From Asterella californica (taxonomy: Eukaryota; Streptophyta; Marchantiopsida; Marchantiales; Aytoniaceae): 64,000 nucleotides of DNA. The notes under the pieces were generated by a model. It did not search any database, was not told the origin of the DNA, and saw nothing but the letters and a program-made list of their open reading frames with translations. The position numbers and the translations under genes were made by a program. Positions 34,884 through 44,878 of this stretch are shown in pieces; position 1 is the stretch's first letter, and every line of letters begins with the position of its first letter. The stretch covers positions 23,286,001-23,350,000 of the forward strand of contig JAYKYS010000006.1 of assembly GCA_036924285.1 (NCBI GenBank). The letters are read 5' to 3'.

Positions 34884-37591
34884 ATGTCGGAGGATAATGA
34901 TTTAGATTCACTCGATGGATTACATTTTGAAGATGAAGAGCGGGAATGTTTTTTAGATGCAAGAAGCGACGAGGAAGAAGACGAAACGATACTAGAGCGA
35001 TGGCAGCAGGAGATGATTGATGCGCGTCTTGCTGACCGCGTACTTGAAGGAAAAACATTAGACGCCTTGAGAGAGACCGCAGGGACACTGAAGTTGGGGG
35101 GAGATTTTCAATGCTGGAAGGATTTCGACTTTGCTATAGATTGTTGGTGTTTTCTGAACAGTAGAGCTTGTAACAAGCTCAAGTCATATTCTACTCACAG
35201 AGTGCGCGTCTGTCGTTATGGAGGGAGGATTCGTTGCAGAAAATCAATAGAACAGCGAGTTGAAAAGAACGAGAACTTGGATCCAAATTTGATAAGTAGT
35301 CAGCCTCGTAGCTTCCACGAGTTCACCCAACGACAGAGAGAGAGAGAGAGCAGAAGACGAGAAGATGTCACTGTGATCCAAAGAACACGGCGAGTTCCTC
35401 AGAATGATCGATGTGACGAGAAGATGCGATATTTAACCTCTGGTAGAGAAACATTTTATGGAACTGGAGTTGAGGCAAGAGAAGGGTCAATAACGCAGTC
35501 GTGCAAATGGAGAGTACGTGCACAGAGAGGGAAATTCACAAGGAGAATAACCATTAGTGTGTGTAATCTGGAGCTACTTGCCCTGGACAACAAGTTTACT
35601 GGCGTGGACCAGCCTCAAACTCTAAATTCCTTGCACAAGTTTTGTGTAATAGAGTAGCAATAGATCCCAACATCCCAATCAGGAATTTAATGGAAGAAAT
35701 TTGGACTAGTTTTAATAAACGAGCTTCATATAACCAAGTCTGGAGAAGCCGTGAGCATTCGCGAGATTGGTTAGAAGGTAATCAGACGGTCTCTTTTCAT
35801 TATATTCCATCTGTATGCAGAAAGATCAAAGATGTGGATCCGTTAGCTGTTGTGGACTGGGACACATGGATAAATCATCCAACAATTTTTAGTCGTTTTT
35901 TTGTCTGTCCCAGTGCTACTCGTAATGCTTTTAGCTCCTGTCAGAAAGTGATATGTCTTGACGCTTGTCATTCAAAGTCTCGTAAGTTTCCTTGTCAAAT
36001 TTTCTTGGCTTCCACACTCGATGGTGCAAACCAGGCTATCATTTTAGCTTATGCTGTAGCTCCGAGAGAAGACACATCCAACTGGACTTGGTTTTGTGGT
36101 TTATTGAAAGAATCAATAAATGGAATTGAGAGTCCTCAAACTGTCATCATCAGCGATCGACAAAAAGGATTGGAGAAAGCTGTTGCTGAGATATTTCTGA
36201 CTGTGACTCATGGTCATTGCGCCCAACACATTAGAATGAACGTGAGGGCGAGATTTGGCAAGGAGGCCGAAAAACCTTTTTTGGCTTGTTTATACGCGAA
36301 AAATCGAGAAGCGTAAGAATCTCATCTCACCTGTGAGCATTTGGTTAGTTGGTGTAGCTTCTTAGTCCAGTTGTGAGCATTTGGTTAATTGATGTAGCTT
36401 GTTATGTCAATTATAGAAATAGTTTGTTTGGTGTGTTTTAATGCAGTTTGATGTGACAGGTATAACGAGGTTTTAAGAAAACTCGATGATTCTGGAGATC
36501 GAGGCAAGCAGTTGGCTAGTTATTTACGAGGTATCATGCCAGAAAGATATAATCGATGTGCATTTCCGAAGCCACGATATGGGAAGGTAACTTCGAATGT
36601 AGCTGAGAGTATGAACAACGCTCTGAGGACCATCCGTTTTAATGCTCCTTTGAGAATTTTACTTGAAATGTGGTATTACATCATGCAACAATTTACCACG
36701 AGATGTCAACAATTGGAGCAGGAGACAAATCTACTCACCAAGTTTGCAAGGAGCAGACAGACAGAGAATGAGCAAGCTGCAAAAGGATTCATTTGTCAAG
36801 TTTCCAACATTAGAGAGGCCACTGTTCGCTATCATAGTTCCGGATCAACTCATTTAGTGAAACATAACTCGAATGGGCGAGAAACGTGCACTTGCGTTGA
36901 GTACCAGGAAATGGGATGGCCGTGTGGACATGTCATTACCTTCGACAGAGAGATGGGAGAGAATCCTATGACACGCGTTGATCAAATTTGATACAGTTTG
37001 TCACTATTTTCAATTTATGGACAACAACATCTGCCTCCAATAGTAATAGACGACTTAGAACCAGTTTGGACTTGTGGTCCACCTCCTGTTGCAATTCGAC
37101 GAGGAAGGCACCGAGTGGTGCGAATGGATAACAATACTCAATCCTCACAAGTTAGAGTTCCAGGAAATGCAACTGATTTCGTTGAAGAGAGTGTCACAGG
37201 ACCTCCTGTTACTGGTAGTGATAGTGTTAATGCTGTGGAAATGGAGTTCGATGTAGCAGATGAACAAATGTCTCATTTTCCCTCAGAATTTCCTATTCGT
37301 AGAACGAGACGATCATCTACTATGGCTAGTGGCAGCAGGCAAAGTCAAGTTGGAAGATGTAGTAGGTGCAAGCAGGTTGGACACAATGTTAGAACATGTC
37401 AAAGAAATGATATAGCAGATATCAATTACGCTGAGCACCTATCGAATCAATCTAACATGCCAACATTGCATCGAGAGGACGATGTAATTTTCACGGCCTC
37501 GGATGAAGAACTCGGTTTCACAGACAACAACAGTGATGTACCAACAGGTTCGTTCCATAGCTCCTTTCAGAGAGTGATTTCTTTGCTGTAA
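34884..37591 (+). pseudogene. MULE transposase with one frameshift and one in-frame TGA
   Basis: The ATG at 34884 starts an acidic N-terminus followed by a FAR1/MULE-type region (GDFQCWKDFDFAIDCW; CKWRVRAQRG). Near 35618-35626 the frame must change to continue with LAQVLCNRVAIDPNIPIRN. The catalytic core follows, with VICLDACHSK as the probable first aspartate, then TVIISDRQKGLEKA and GHCAQHIRMN. An intron of 147 bp (36313-36459) keeps frame. Exon 2 has NVAESMNNALR and a SWIM finger, CTCVEYQEMGWPCGH. TGA at 36989-36991 interrupts the frame at a position where related transposases usually have cysteine. After it come a proline-rich stretch and a C-terminal zinc knuckle CSRCKQVGHNVRTC. The natural stop is TAA. 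The enzyme would bind the terminal repeats and move the element. Confidence 0.9.
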
Positions 37592-37975
37592 TGTTTCAAT
37601 TTCTTGAAACATTCATTCATGTTCTTATTTTTTGTGTCCATGTATCAATGCAGAAGTGAGTGAGGACTGAGCAGAACAGACCGATCTCGAACATGAGCTT
37701 TATGGTTACGGATTGTACTTCCTCGAATATGGGTTACCGTAGTATCCAATGAAGCTTTCCAACGGCTCCACTGAAGCTGTCCAACGGCTTTTTAGTAGTA
37801 GCGTTATATGGTTGTTTTGGTGTGAGGCTGGTTGGAGAGCGAGTCAGTGAGGACGGGAACTGTATAGACATCCATACGATATTGACTCAGTGTTGAGCGA
37901 TCGAAAACTGAACTCTATTCGCATACTATCCTTGCAATTCATAGAGAAAGTTGTGTTTTCTACTTCAGTGTTTCA

Positions 37976-38806
37976 ATGTATTCCTTGGCTGAATTTGAAG
38001 AGTGTATCAGTAACATACCTTGCATGTGGGTGGTTGCTTCTATTCAAAGGATAATCAAAAATCGGAAATGGAATTCTATATCGTACTTTGCTTGCAATTT
38101 CCCGGGGTGCTTGAAGCAAGTGATAGACTCTTCGCAGACCTCATCAAGCTCCGCTAAGAAGATGTTATATTTTAGTCAAGTGCAGCCCGACAGCAGAAAG
38201 ACTTGGCATGCTTGTGGTCAAAGGGGAAATAAGAGGCAGTATCGATTTCATTTAGGACTGATTGATTACAGCGTTTGTTATCGACAGGAAGCAGCATTAC
38301 CAATAGTGGTTGTTTGGAGTATAGGAGAGAAGCTATTAAGGATGACGGCAGAGTCTTTTGAGAAGTTATCATCCGAAGAGCAAGATAGACTTTTCAAGCT
38401 TGTTTGTTCAAAGAAGTGGCGCTTCAAAATAGGATTGAACACAATGCAAAATCGTTATACAGTGTTCGACGTGGAACATGAAATAGCTGAATCGGACAAG
38501 TTCGAGGACACAATAGAAGATCTTGCTTCTGCAATGGATAGTGTAACATTTTATCCTTCGGAAGGAAGTGAGAAGGCCAAGTTTGGAGATAACGCTGAAG
38601 TTCTAGAGATGGAGCGGTTACACCATCGAGTACAGACATTAGTCGAAAGATCAGAAGACATTGAATCGAGCTTGCTCGGTATAGTTCGAGATTTGCAAGC
38701 GGTTGTTGAGCTCCAACGAGAACAGAAGGGAGACCTTTCAGAGATAGTAGAAGCATTACAAAAACTTAAAAGAGTTTTAGGAATGGTACCGGTTGTAAAT
38801 GGTTAG
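37976..38806 (+). CDS. RPA1-like OB-fold protein encoded by the MULE (276 aa)
   Basis: The ATG at 37976 opens an uninterrupted frame to TAG at 38804-38806. Residues 18-60 (WVVASIQRII, YFACNFPGCLKQV) resemble the start of the C-terminal DNA-binding domain of replication protein A large subunit, with its first zinc-ribbon cysteines. WHACGQRGNK and YRFHLGLIDYSVC follow. GEKLLRMTAESFEKLSSEEQ corresponds to the conserved GEKLLG-SAEEL region, and WRFKIGLNTMQNRYTV to the last strands. Residues 200-276 look like a coiled coil. RPA-like proteins bind single-stranded DNA; in plant mobile DNA they are best known from Helitrons. It follows the transposase on the same strand, 384 bp downstream. An upstream exon cannot be excluded, as CTACTTCAG before the ATG would serve as an acceptor. 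The family call rests on motif recognition only. Confidence 0.7.
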   Translation: MYSLAEFEECISNIPCMWVVASIQRIIKNRKWNSISYFACNFPGCLKQVIDSSQTSSSSAKKMLYFSQVQPDSRKTWHACGQRGNKRQYRFHLGLIDYSVCYRQEAALPIVVVWSIGEKLLRMTAESFEKLSSEEQDRLFKLVCSKKWRFKIGLNTMQNRYTVFDVEHEIAESDKFEDTIEDLASAMDSVTFYPSEGSEKAKFGDNAEVLEMERLHHRVQTLVERSEDIESSLLGIVRDLQAVVELQREQKGDLSEIVEALQKLKRVLGMVPVVNG

Positions 38807-38944
38807 CTTGTCCTATCTTACTTTCATTATGCAATGCTTGAATCTAAAACTGTCTATTTGCAATACAACTTGTGTCTCGTAAGGTTCTTGTTCCTCGTTA
38901 GACTATTTGTCCTCCATCAACGTTGAGTTACCAAATTTACTCCT

Positions 38945-39705
38945 GCGAGATGCGAAACACCGTGTACCGCGCCTCCACCCAGCGCGAAACTAGAGTGTTT
39001 TGTCCAGGGAGGGCGAAACTCCCGAGTTTCGCTCTGTCGGGAGGCGAAACACTCATGTTTCGTCTTCCCAGATCCCTTGGTGAGTTCTCGCCAGAGGCGA
39101 GACACACATGTTCCGCCCTCCCGCGATAAAACACTAATGTTTCGCCCTCTCAGATCCTTGGCGAGTTCTCGCCAGAGGCGAGACAAATAATGTTCCGCCC
39201 TCTCGTGACGAAACACTAATGTTTCGCCTTCTCAGAGTGTCCCGCCAGAGACGGAACACGCATGTTCCGTCCTGATGACGCGAAACATACATTGTTTCGC
39301 TCTATCGGGAGCGATACATGGATGTATCGCCTCCCGCGAAGTTTCACCCAAAGGGGTACCCCTTTCTGCCAATTGAGGGAGGCGATACATCCATGTATCG
39401 CCTCCCTCGATACTCCCCAAAGGGTACCCCTTTGGACGAAATCTCACGAGAGGCGATACATGGATGTATCGCACTCCGCGAAACTCCCCAAAGGGGTACC
39501 CCTTTGCTGCCAATCGAGGGAGGCGATACATCCATGTATCGCACTGCACGAGAGCGATACATGGATGTATCGCCCCCCTCGAAACTTTGCAAAGGGGTAT
39601 CCCTTTGGGAAGTTTCACGGAGTGCGATACATCCATGTATCGCTCCCTGTAGCACGAAACATCCGTGTTTCGTGCTGTCGTAAAACGAACTAGGGATGTT
39701 TCGTT
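38945..39705. repeat. Palindrome array A of the MULE (about 18 hairpins)
   Basis: Roughly every 40 bp there is a near-perfect palindrome of 20-30 bp. From 39308 to 39650 six units share the core GCGATACATGGATGTATCGC or its complement with CC in the middle, and GG and CC alternate strictly from unit to unit. Earlier and later units use GCGAAACA-N-TGTTTCGC. Between the six there is a second palindrome, AAAGGGGTACCCCTTT, four times. Open frames across the array, which repeat peptides such as WMYRLPR, are a by-product of the palindromes. The array lies between the 3' ends of two convergent genes. Confidence 0.9.
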
Positions 39706-39995
39706 TTTCTACAAAGAACATATAAAGTCCATTTTCAAAAGATTTTCATTCATTCCAAAACAAAAATGTAATGAAGTCATTTTTCAAAATTTAGACTTTA
39801 TATAATGGAGACTCAAAGTACATATCTTTCTCACTTGAGTTTAGGATACAAATCCATGGAAACTGTATATGGCACTGATCTCCATACAATATTAACTTCC
39901 TCTTGGGTAATATTGGTCCAGTAATTCTTGAGTGCAAGAAAGGGATCCTCAGCAAAAACTTGAGAAAATCTAGTCTCCACGTAAGATGGAGTCTC

Positions 39996-42133
39996 CTAGG
40001 GAGAAACTCCCCAACGAAGAAGCCAAGGCAACAAGGTGGCTTCTAAATATAACTCTCGATCACTATCCATAGTGAAAGGAGAAAAAGGAGGAGGATGAAT
40101 AGCATTAAATGGATGATTGGTACAATTCTTGACAGGACTATCATCCACCAACAGAACGTCTCTTATGCTCAAGTTACGATCATGAAGAACAGTAAAATCC
40201 TTCAAGTATAAGTGGTTCCCGAAGGCTGCTTCTCTCACAGTCTTATATTTCAAACACATATCTTGAGCAAAAACGTGACATACCTACAAATGCCATTCAT
40301 ATGTATTAGAACACATAAAAAATATCATAGCTCAAGAATATAACATATAATACAAACAAGATGATGAAAAGTAAAAGATAAGAAGTAGCATACCTTCGCT
40401 CTTGCAACTCCAGGAGGTAAATAATCAGCATCCTCCATAGCACGTAGTAAGGTGCCCGTGTTGATCAGAGTACGAGAAGTCCATATGATGACATGAAATT
40501 TATCTAGACATATCTCCATGAACTGCTTGACTCCACGTCTCGTCACATATCATATAGACTGCCTCGATGTAGTTTCCACTACATATCTTCTCTCACGAGC
40601 TGGCATCAACTCATGCTCGTTCCTTCCCACATGGACTAAAAGATCATTCAAATCAAGGATTAAGGTCTTACGTCGATTTGCCGTAGGGTGAACTAGATGA
40701 GGATAGAACTCTTCTGCAGCTCGTATCGTTGTTAATTCCTCTTTAGTGACCATGAGTTGATAGTTCACATGCTCAAGTTCAACACTTTTGGACTTAAGCT
40801 CTTCTTCCTTCTTCTTTATGGCTTCATGGAGTTGATTCATTCTCGCTATGAGAATAGCCTCATCATCTACAAATATACAGTGCAAAACAAATATAAATTC
40901 ATAATATGAATTCATAAAACTATACTAAGTGTAATTCTCATTAAATATATTTAAGTCCAACAAGTAAAAGAAGCCTAGTACAAAAGGATCAAAATAAATG
41001 CAAATCTCAACTATAAGTGAGTCAACTAGTAATCTGTTACCTGATGAAGGAGGAGCATGATACGAAGATTGAGGATCTTGAAGTGATGCTTCAAGATCTT
41101 GACCAAGAGGAACATGAAGAGAGGCCTGAGGATCTTGCTCAGCAGGAGGAGTATCTGCAAGATCCATTTGACATGAGAGTCTCATGAACTAGGACTTGAA
41201 CATAATCACATTAAATTCCTATGTTTATCCATGCTGGAAAATCTAAGTTTTAAAAGTCATAAAACATTTTAGAACTGAAAATAAAAACTTACTTGATGAT
41301 TGTTGAATTCTCTGAGAAGATTTTACTCTTCCTCCTTCAGGAAGTATACCGATGTGGATCATGAGGTGAGTCAAGATCATACCCACCCATGTTTCTGGAT
41401 GTCGTACCAATTTCTCTTTGTTCATGTGCTTTTTCATAGAAGAGATTTCAGCATCCAAAGAATCCAAAATGAATTCAGTCCAATCGTAATCCTCCTCACT
41501 CTCCTCTACTTTACTTTTCACGTATAGAGCTAAATGTCCCGGAACTTCTTTTGGTCTTCTACGAGCCAAAAGAACACAATTGATAAGTTGGAACACCGGT
41601 CTCCACTCTGGAAACTCACACATCCAAAGTAAATATCGTTTTCCCTTCTCGTCTTTTGTGGGAAACCAATCCTCTATCAAAGATCTCTTCACATGATGAG
41701 AACGAGGTACTGATGTTCCCATTGGCAAAACTAAAGACTCTCGGATAAAAGACTCATCCAATACAATATGACGTCCTTGAACAATAGCTCGACGACTTTC
41801 TTCTTCATATGACTGGATGAATTCTATACAAAAAGGAATCTGTAAAATAAATAATAATAAGGATGAGTATGCTAGTCAAAACAATGTTTGAATCTTTTAA
41901 CACACAAGAATCATTGTAAAACTCTGTTGAAAGATAGTAAAACTCACATCAAGACGAGGGAACTCAAAAGAGAGAGCAATAAGTAACCCAACTCGATCGA
42001 CAGCTTCTTCCTCTACTCCTTGTAAACAATTCTCCATTTCCTCCTTTTCGACCCAACACCACTTAAGATGATATCGTTCATCCTCCTCGTGAGTATACTG
42101 AAACAATGAAGGTCTTTCCTTCATGCTCTCCAT
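39996..42133 (-). pseudogene. MULE cargo gene: novel N-terminal domain fused to an FCP1/HAD-type phosphatase domain, one in-frame TGA
   Basis: Five coding exons fit: 42133-41948, about 41812-41293, 41154-41041, 40866-40394 and 40283-39996 (about 526 codons). Exon 2's acceptor is the least certain (41813 or 41842). The N-terminal 230 residues (YLLWMCEFPEWRPVFQLINC; HPETWVGMILTHL) form a domain I do not recognise, reminiscent of plant transposon-associated proteins. A short Q/S-rich linker and a coiled coil follow. The C-terminal part matches the plant HAD/FCP1 phosphatase group: KTLILDLNDLLVHVG (motif I), VIIWTSRT (motif II) and DVLLVDDSPVKN (motif IV). Motif I has N where the second aspartate is usual. 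TGA at 40550-40552 lies between motifs I and II with the frame intact on both sides. The stop is TAG. It may be a captured host gene. Confidence 0.7.
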
Positions 42134-42284
42134 TTCCTCATCAGCTAAAAAGAACGTATATAAATTTAAAATGTCCAAAAATGTAAACATAACAATCCAA
42201 CTATTGGCACACAGCGGGGATATTGTAGAACTATTGGAAATGGAAGCGAATAATGCAACAAGAGAAAGGAATATCTAATCGTCA

Positions 42285-42912
42285 AGGACGAAACGCAGTG
42301 TTTCGTCTGGCGAGGGGCGAAACTCGTCCTCACTGAGAAGTGGATCCAGAGGACAAAACACAGCTTGTTTCGCCCTCTAGACAGCTGCTAAGTGAAAACT
42401 GGGCAGGGCAAAACATGTTGTTTCGCCGTGCAGTGTGTAAACACATGGGACTCTCGATTGATAAGGTCATGGGAGGGCGAAACATGTGTTTCGCCCTGCA
42501 GTGAAAACACATGCGACCGGCAGGGCGATACTGTAGTTTCGTCCTCCGGCAGGGCGAAACAGCATGTTTCGCCCTGCCCAGTGAGAACACATGCGAACCG
42601 GACAAGGCGATACATGTTGTTTCGCTCTACGGCAGGACGAAACAGCATGTATCGCCCTACCCAGTGCGAACAATTTCTTCTATGGGAGGGCGATACATGC
42701 TGTTTCGCCCTCCAGCAGGGCGAAACAGCATGTATCGCCCTGCTCACTGCAAACACATGCAAAGTGGACAAGCGATACATGGTATTTCGCCCTACGGGAA
42801 GGCGATACATGTGTTTCGCCCTTGTCCAAGACGAAATTGACGTGTTCCGCTCTAAGGATACCGAGAAATTTGTACCAATTCCACCAATCTTAGGCGAAAC
42901 ATGTTTGTTTCG
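42285..42912. repeat. Palindrome array B of the MULE (about 14 hairpins)
   Basis: The array has the same design as array A. Cores such as GGGCGAAACAGCATGTTTCG and GGCGATACATGCTGTTTCGC recur every 40-50 bp, separated by non-palindromic spacers (CAGTGAAAACACATGCGA and relatives). Single-base swaps between AAAC and ATAC are common and often, but not always, matched on the other arm. It lies just upstream of the HAD-type gene, which is thus bracketed by arrays A and B. Confidence 0.9.
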
Positions 42913-43199
42913 CTAACCCTAACATGAAAAACAAAATTCCAATCGATAAACACATGCACTTCTAGCATCCTAGTTAACTTACAGGACCGTCGTGGTACCC
43001 TCCGCTCTCTCGACACTTCGATGGGTACGTCATGATACCCTCCGCTCTCTCGTCCTCTTCCAACGTCTCTCTCTCGTCCTCTTCCAACTCCTCCGCCTCG
43101 ACCTCAAATTGGAACTCCTCTCGTTTTCATCACAGCGACTCAAAATCGCTCAGAGTTAATTCAATTTTACAACAACCTTTCTACTCACTCAGAGCTCGC

Positions 43200-43312
43200 A
43201 GCCTCACTCTATCGAAACCTCTCCTCTATCGAAGAGAGGTTTCGATAGAGGTTTCGATAGAGGTTTCGAGATCTCATTCGAGGAGATCTCCTCCTCGAAT
43301 GATCTCGACTCT
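43200..43312. repeat. Tandem and palindromic GAGGTTTCGATA repeats
   Basis: TCGAAACCTCTC faces AGAGAGGTTTCGA around a short loop. GAGGTTTCGATA is then repeated about three times, and ATTCGAGGAGATCTCCTC with CTCGAATGATCT forms a second palindrome. Confidence 0.7.
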
Positions 43313-43395
43313 CCTCTCGATTGAACTTCTCCACTCTCCTCTCGACTATTTTGGCTCTCGTCCTCTTTTTCTCCTCTCACACTCTCTGTGTACAC

Positions 43396-43489
43396 GCGTG
43401 AAAAACTCTCCTACTGGAAGGGTGTGAGGAAGTGAATCGAAACGTGAGAAACTCTCCTACTGGAAGGGTGTGAGGAAGTGAATCGAAAG
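43396..43489. repeat. Direct repeat, two copies of about 45 bp
   Basis: The block beginning GTGARAAACTCTCCTACTGG and ending GTGAATCGAAA is present twice in tandem, nearly unchanged. A second pair (TTTTATTCCGCAA to TTGTTAT, 43657-43695 and 43722-43757) follows about 200 bp on. Confidence 0.75.
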
Positions 43490-43771
43490 CTTGAAGTAGC
43501 CTCTACTTCTCTCGACTTTCCGAAGGGAAGTGCTACAAGGAAGCCTGAGCAAGGATATCGATGCTTTTGAAGTTCAGTTTAGTTCGGTTTGTTCGGTTTG
43601 AAGTTCGAAAACGCATTCATTTCTAAAACCATTCTAAACAAAATAACAGCATACATTTTATTCCGCAAAATTACCGGTCATTGTTATTGAAATAGATAAC
43701 AACATATATAGAAGAAGATATATTTTATTCCGCAATATTACCCAACATTGTTATCAAAATATACTCTTTCG

Positions 43772-44545
43772 CTACTCTAACAAACTGTATAATTTCTCGA
43801 GGTTCTCAACTGCATCTTCGCACACACAGAGTGTATTCTTTATTTCTTCACACGGACCCACAGTTCGGTCTTTCACCTCTGCAATATGATCTCTAACTTG
43901 GCGAAACCTAGTCAATACGTCCCGGCAATGATCAACATGTTTAATTATGACTATAGGTTCTTCCATCACCAATCAGTCCATGTCCCAAACAATAGACTGT
44001 ATCCCAACTCGCTCGATAACATCAGAAATTGCTTCTGAACATCCTACTCTACACGCTGCGAACATTATGCGTTCTCTATTTTTACGACTGAGACCGATTT
44101 GCAGCTCCCAAAATCCTCGCAAAATAGTAGATTGGATAAGCTCCTTCTGTTCCCCTTCAGACAAAATGGAAAAATCTGTCGCTGTTATGCCTAAGAGTTC
44201 ATTCCTGGCTTGCCACACTGTGAAAATACCGCAGTCTTCAACTTTTCATTCCTTTGTTGACGAGTCCATCAGTGACATACTGAATCTCCAAACTCGAACA
44301 CTACGAGCATGAGAACAACAACTGCTTGGACTTGGAGAGTTTGCTCCAGGAGATAGGAATTCTTTTTGTTTAGGAACTTCTCCGGTAGCTTTCAAACATC
44401 TGGCGCAAGCCTGATAAGTCATGGAACCATTGCAGCTGCGGACGATTTTCACTATCGCGCATCTGATCCATCGTGGATCTACATTTTTCCCAATCCTTTC
44501 GATTTCTTCGTAAAATTCACGAAGAGCGACAATCTGTACAGCCAT
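43772..44545 (-). pseudogene. Second RPA1-like OB-fold gene of the MULE, two in-frame TGA codons
   Basis: The ATG is at 44545 and the stop TAG at 43772-43774. TGA codons at 44246-44248 and 43973-43975 interrupt one continuous frame of 257 codons. The sequence WIRCAIVKIVRSCNGSMTYQ, then CARC and CCSHA (possible zinc ligands), then WRFSMSLMDSSTKE, and after the first TGA NELLGITATDFSILSEGEQ and FWELQIGLSRKNR, follows the same RPA-type OB-fold pattern as 37976-38806, though the two are diverged. The last 67 residues are helical and charged. It is transcribed inward from the right terminal repeat. Either the copy is decaying or the TGA codons are read through; I cannot decide from sequence. Confidence 0.65.
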
Positions 44546-44696
44546 CGACGAGAATATGAGCCGAGCACTCTAAAATTTCAACGCTAACGTGCTGCACTAA
44601 ACTCTACGCAATGTAACATTCTGCTGCACAGTCCTTCTTGTCTTCCCGTGCATTAATCTAACATTGTACCACGTCAGACAATACAAACTGACATTT

Positions 44697-44878
44697 GACA
44701 TTGACCCGCGTCAGATCACACGTCAGCTTTCTTCCCGTTCAGATCACACGTCAACTTCGAAAAGCTGACAGGACTACCTGACTGGACGACATTGACCCCC
44801 GTCAGATCACACGTCAGCTTTCTTCCCGTTCAGATCACACGTCAACTTCGAAAAGCTGACAGGACTACCTGACTGGAC
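44697..44878. repeat. 91-bp tandem duplication inside the right MULE terminal repeat
   Basis: A unit starting GACATTGACCC and ending GACTACCTGACTGGAC is present twice, at 44697 and 44788. Each unit contains the motif CAGATCACACGTCA twice. The left terminus has single variants of the motif. Confidence 0.85.

Noticed and set aside
39232..39721. Overlapping open frames of 120-143 codons in several frames on both strands, with repeated WMYRLPR/SMYRLP peptides
   Set aside because: They arise because GCGATACATNNATGTATCGC is a palindrome without stops and is repeated. Both strands and several frames stay open for the same reason.
38945..42912. CRISPR array
   Set aside because: Repeats are palindromes of variable sequence and spacing, spacers are themselves related, and the context is a plant nuclear transposon.
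42388..42916. Frames of 100-174 codons across the second palindrome array
   Set aside because: Same cause as in the first array: repetitive palindromic DNA, no domain and no splice-consistent model.
44246..44248. Selenocysteine at the TGA codons of the MULE genes
   Set aside because: Not every site corresponds to cysteine, no SECIS-like element was identified by eye, and land plants lack the pathway. Nonsense mutation is simpler.
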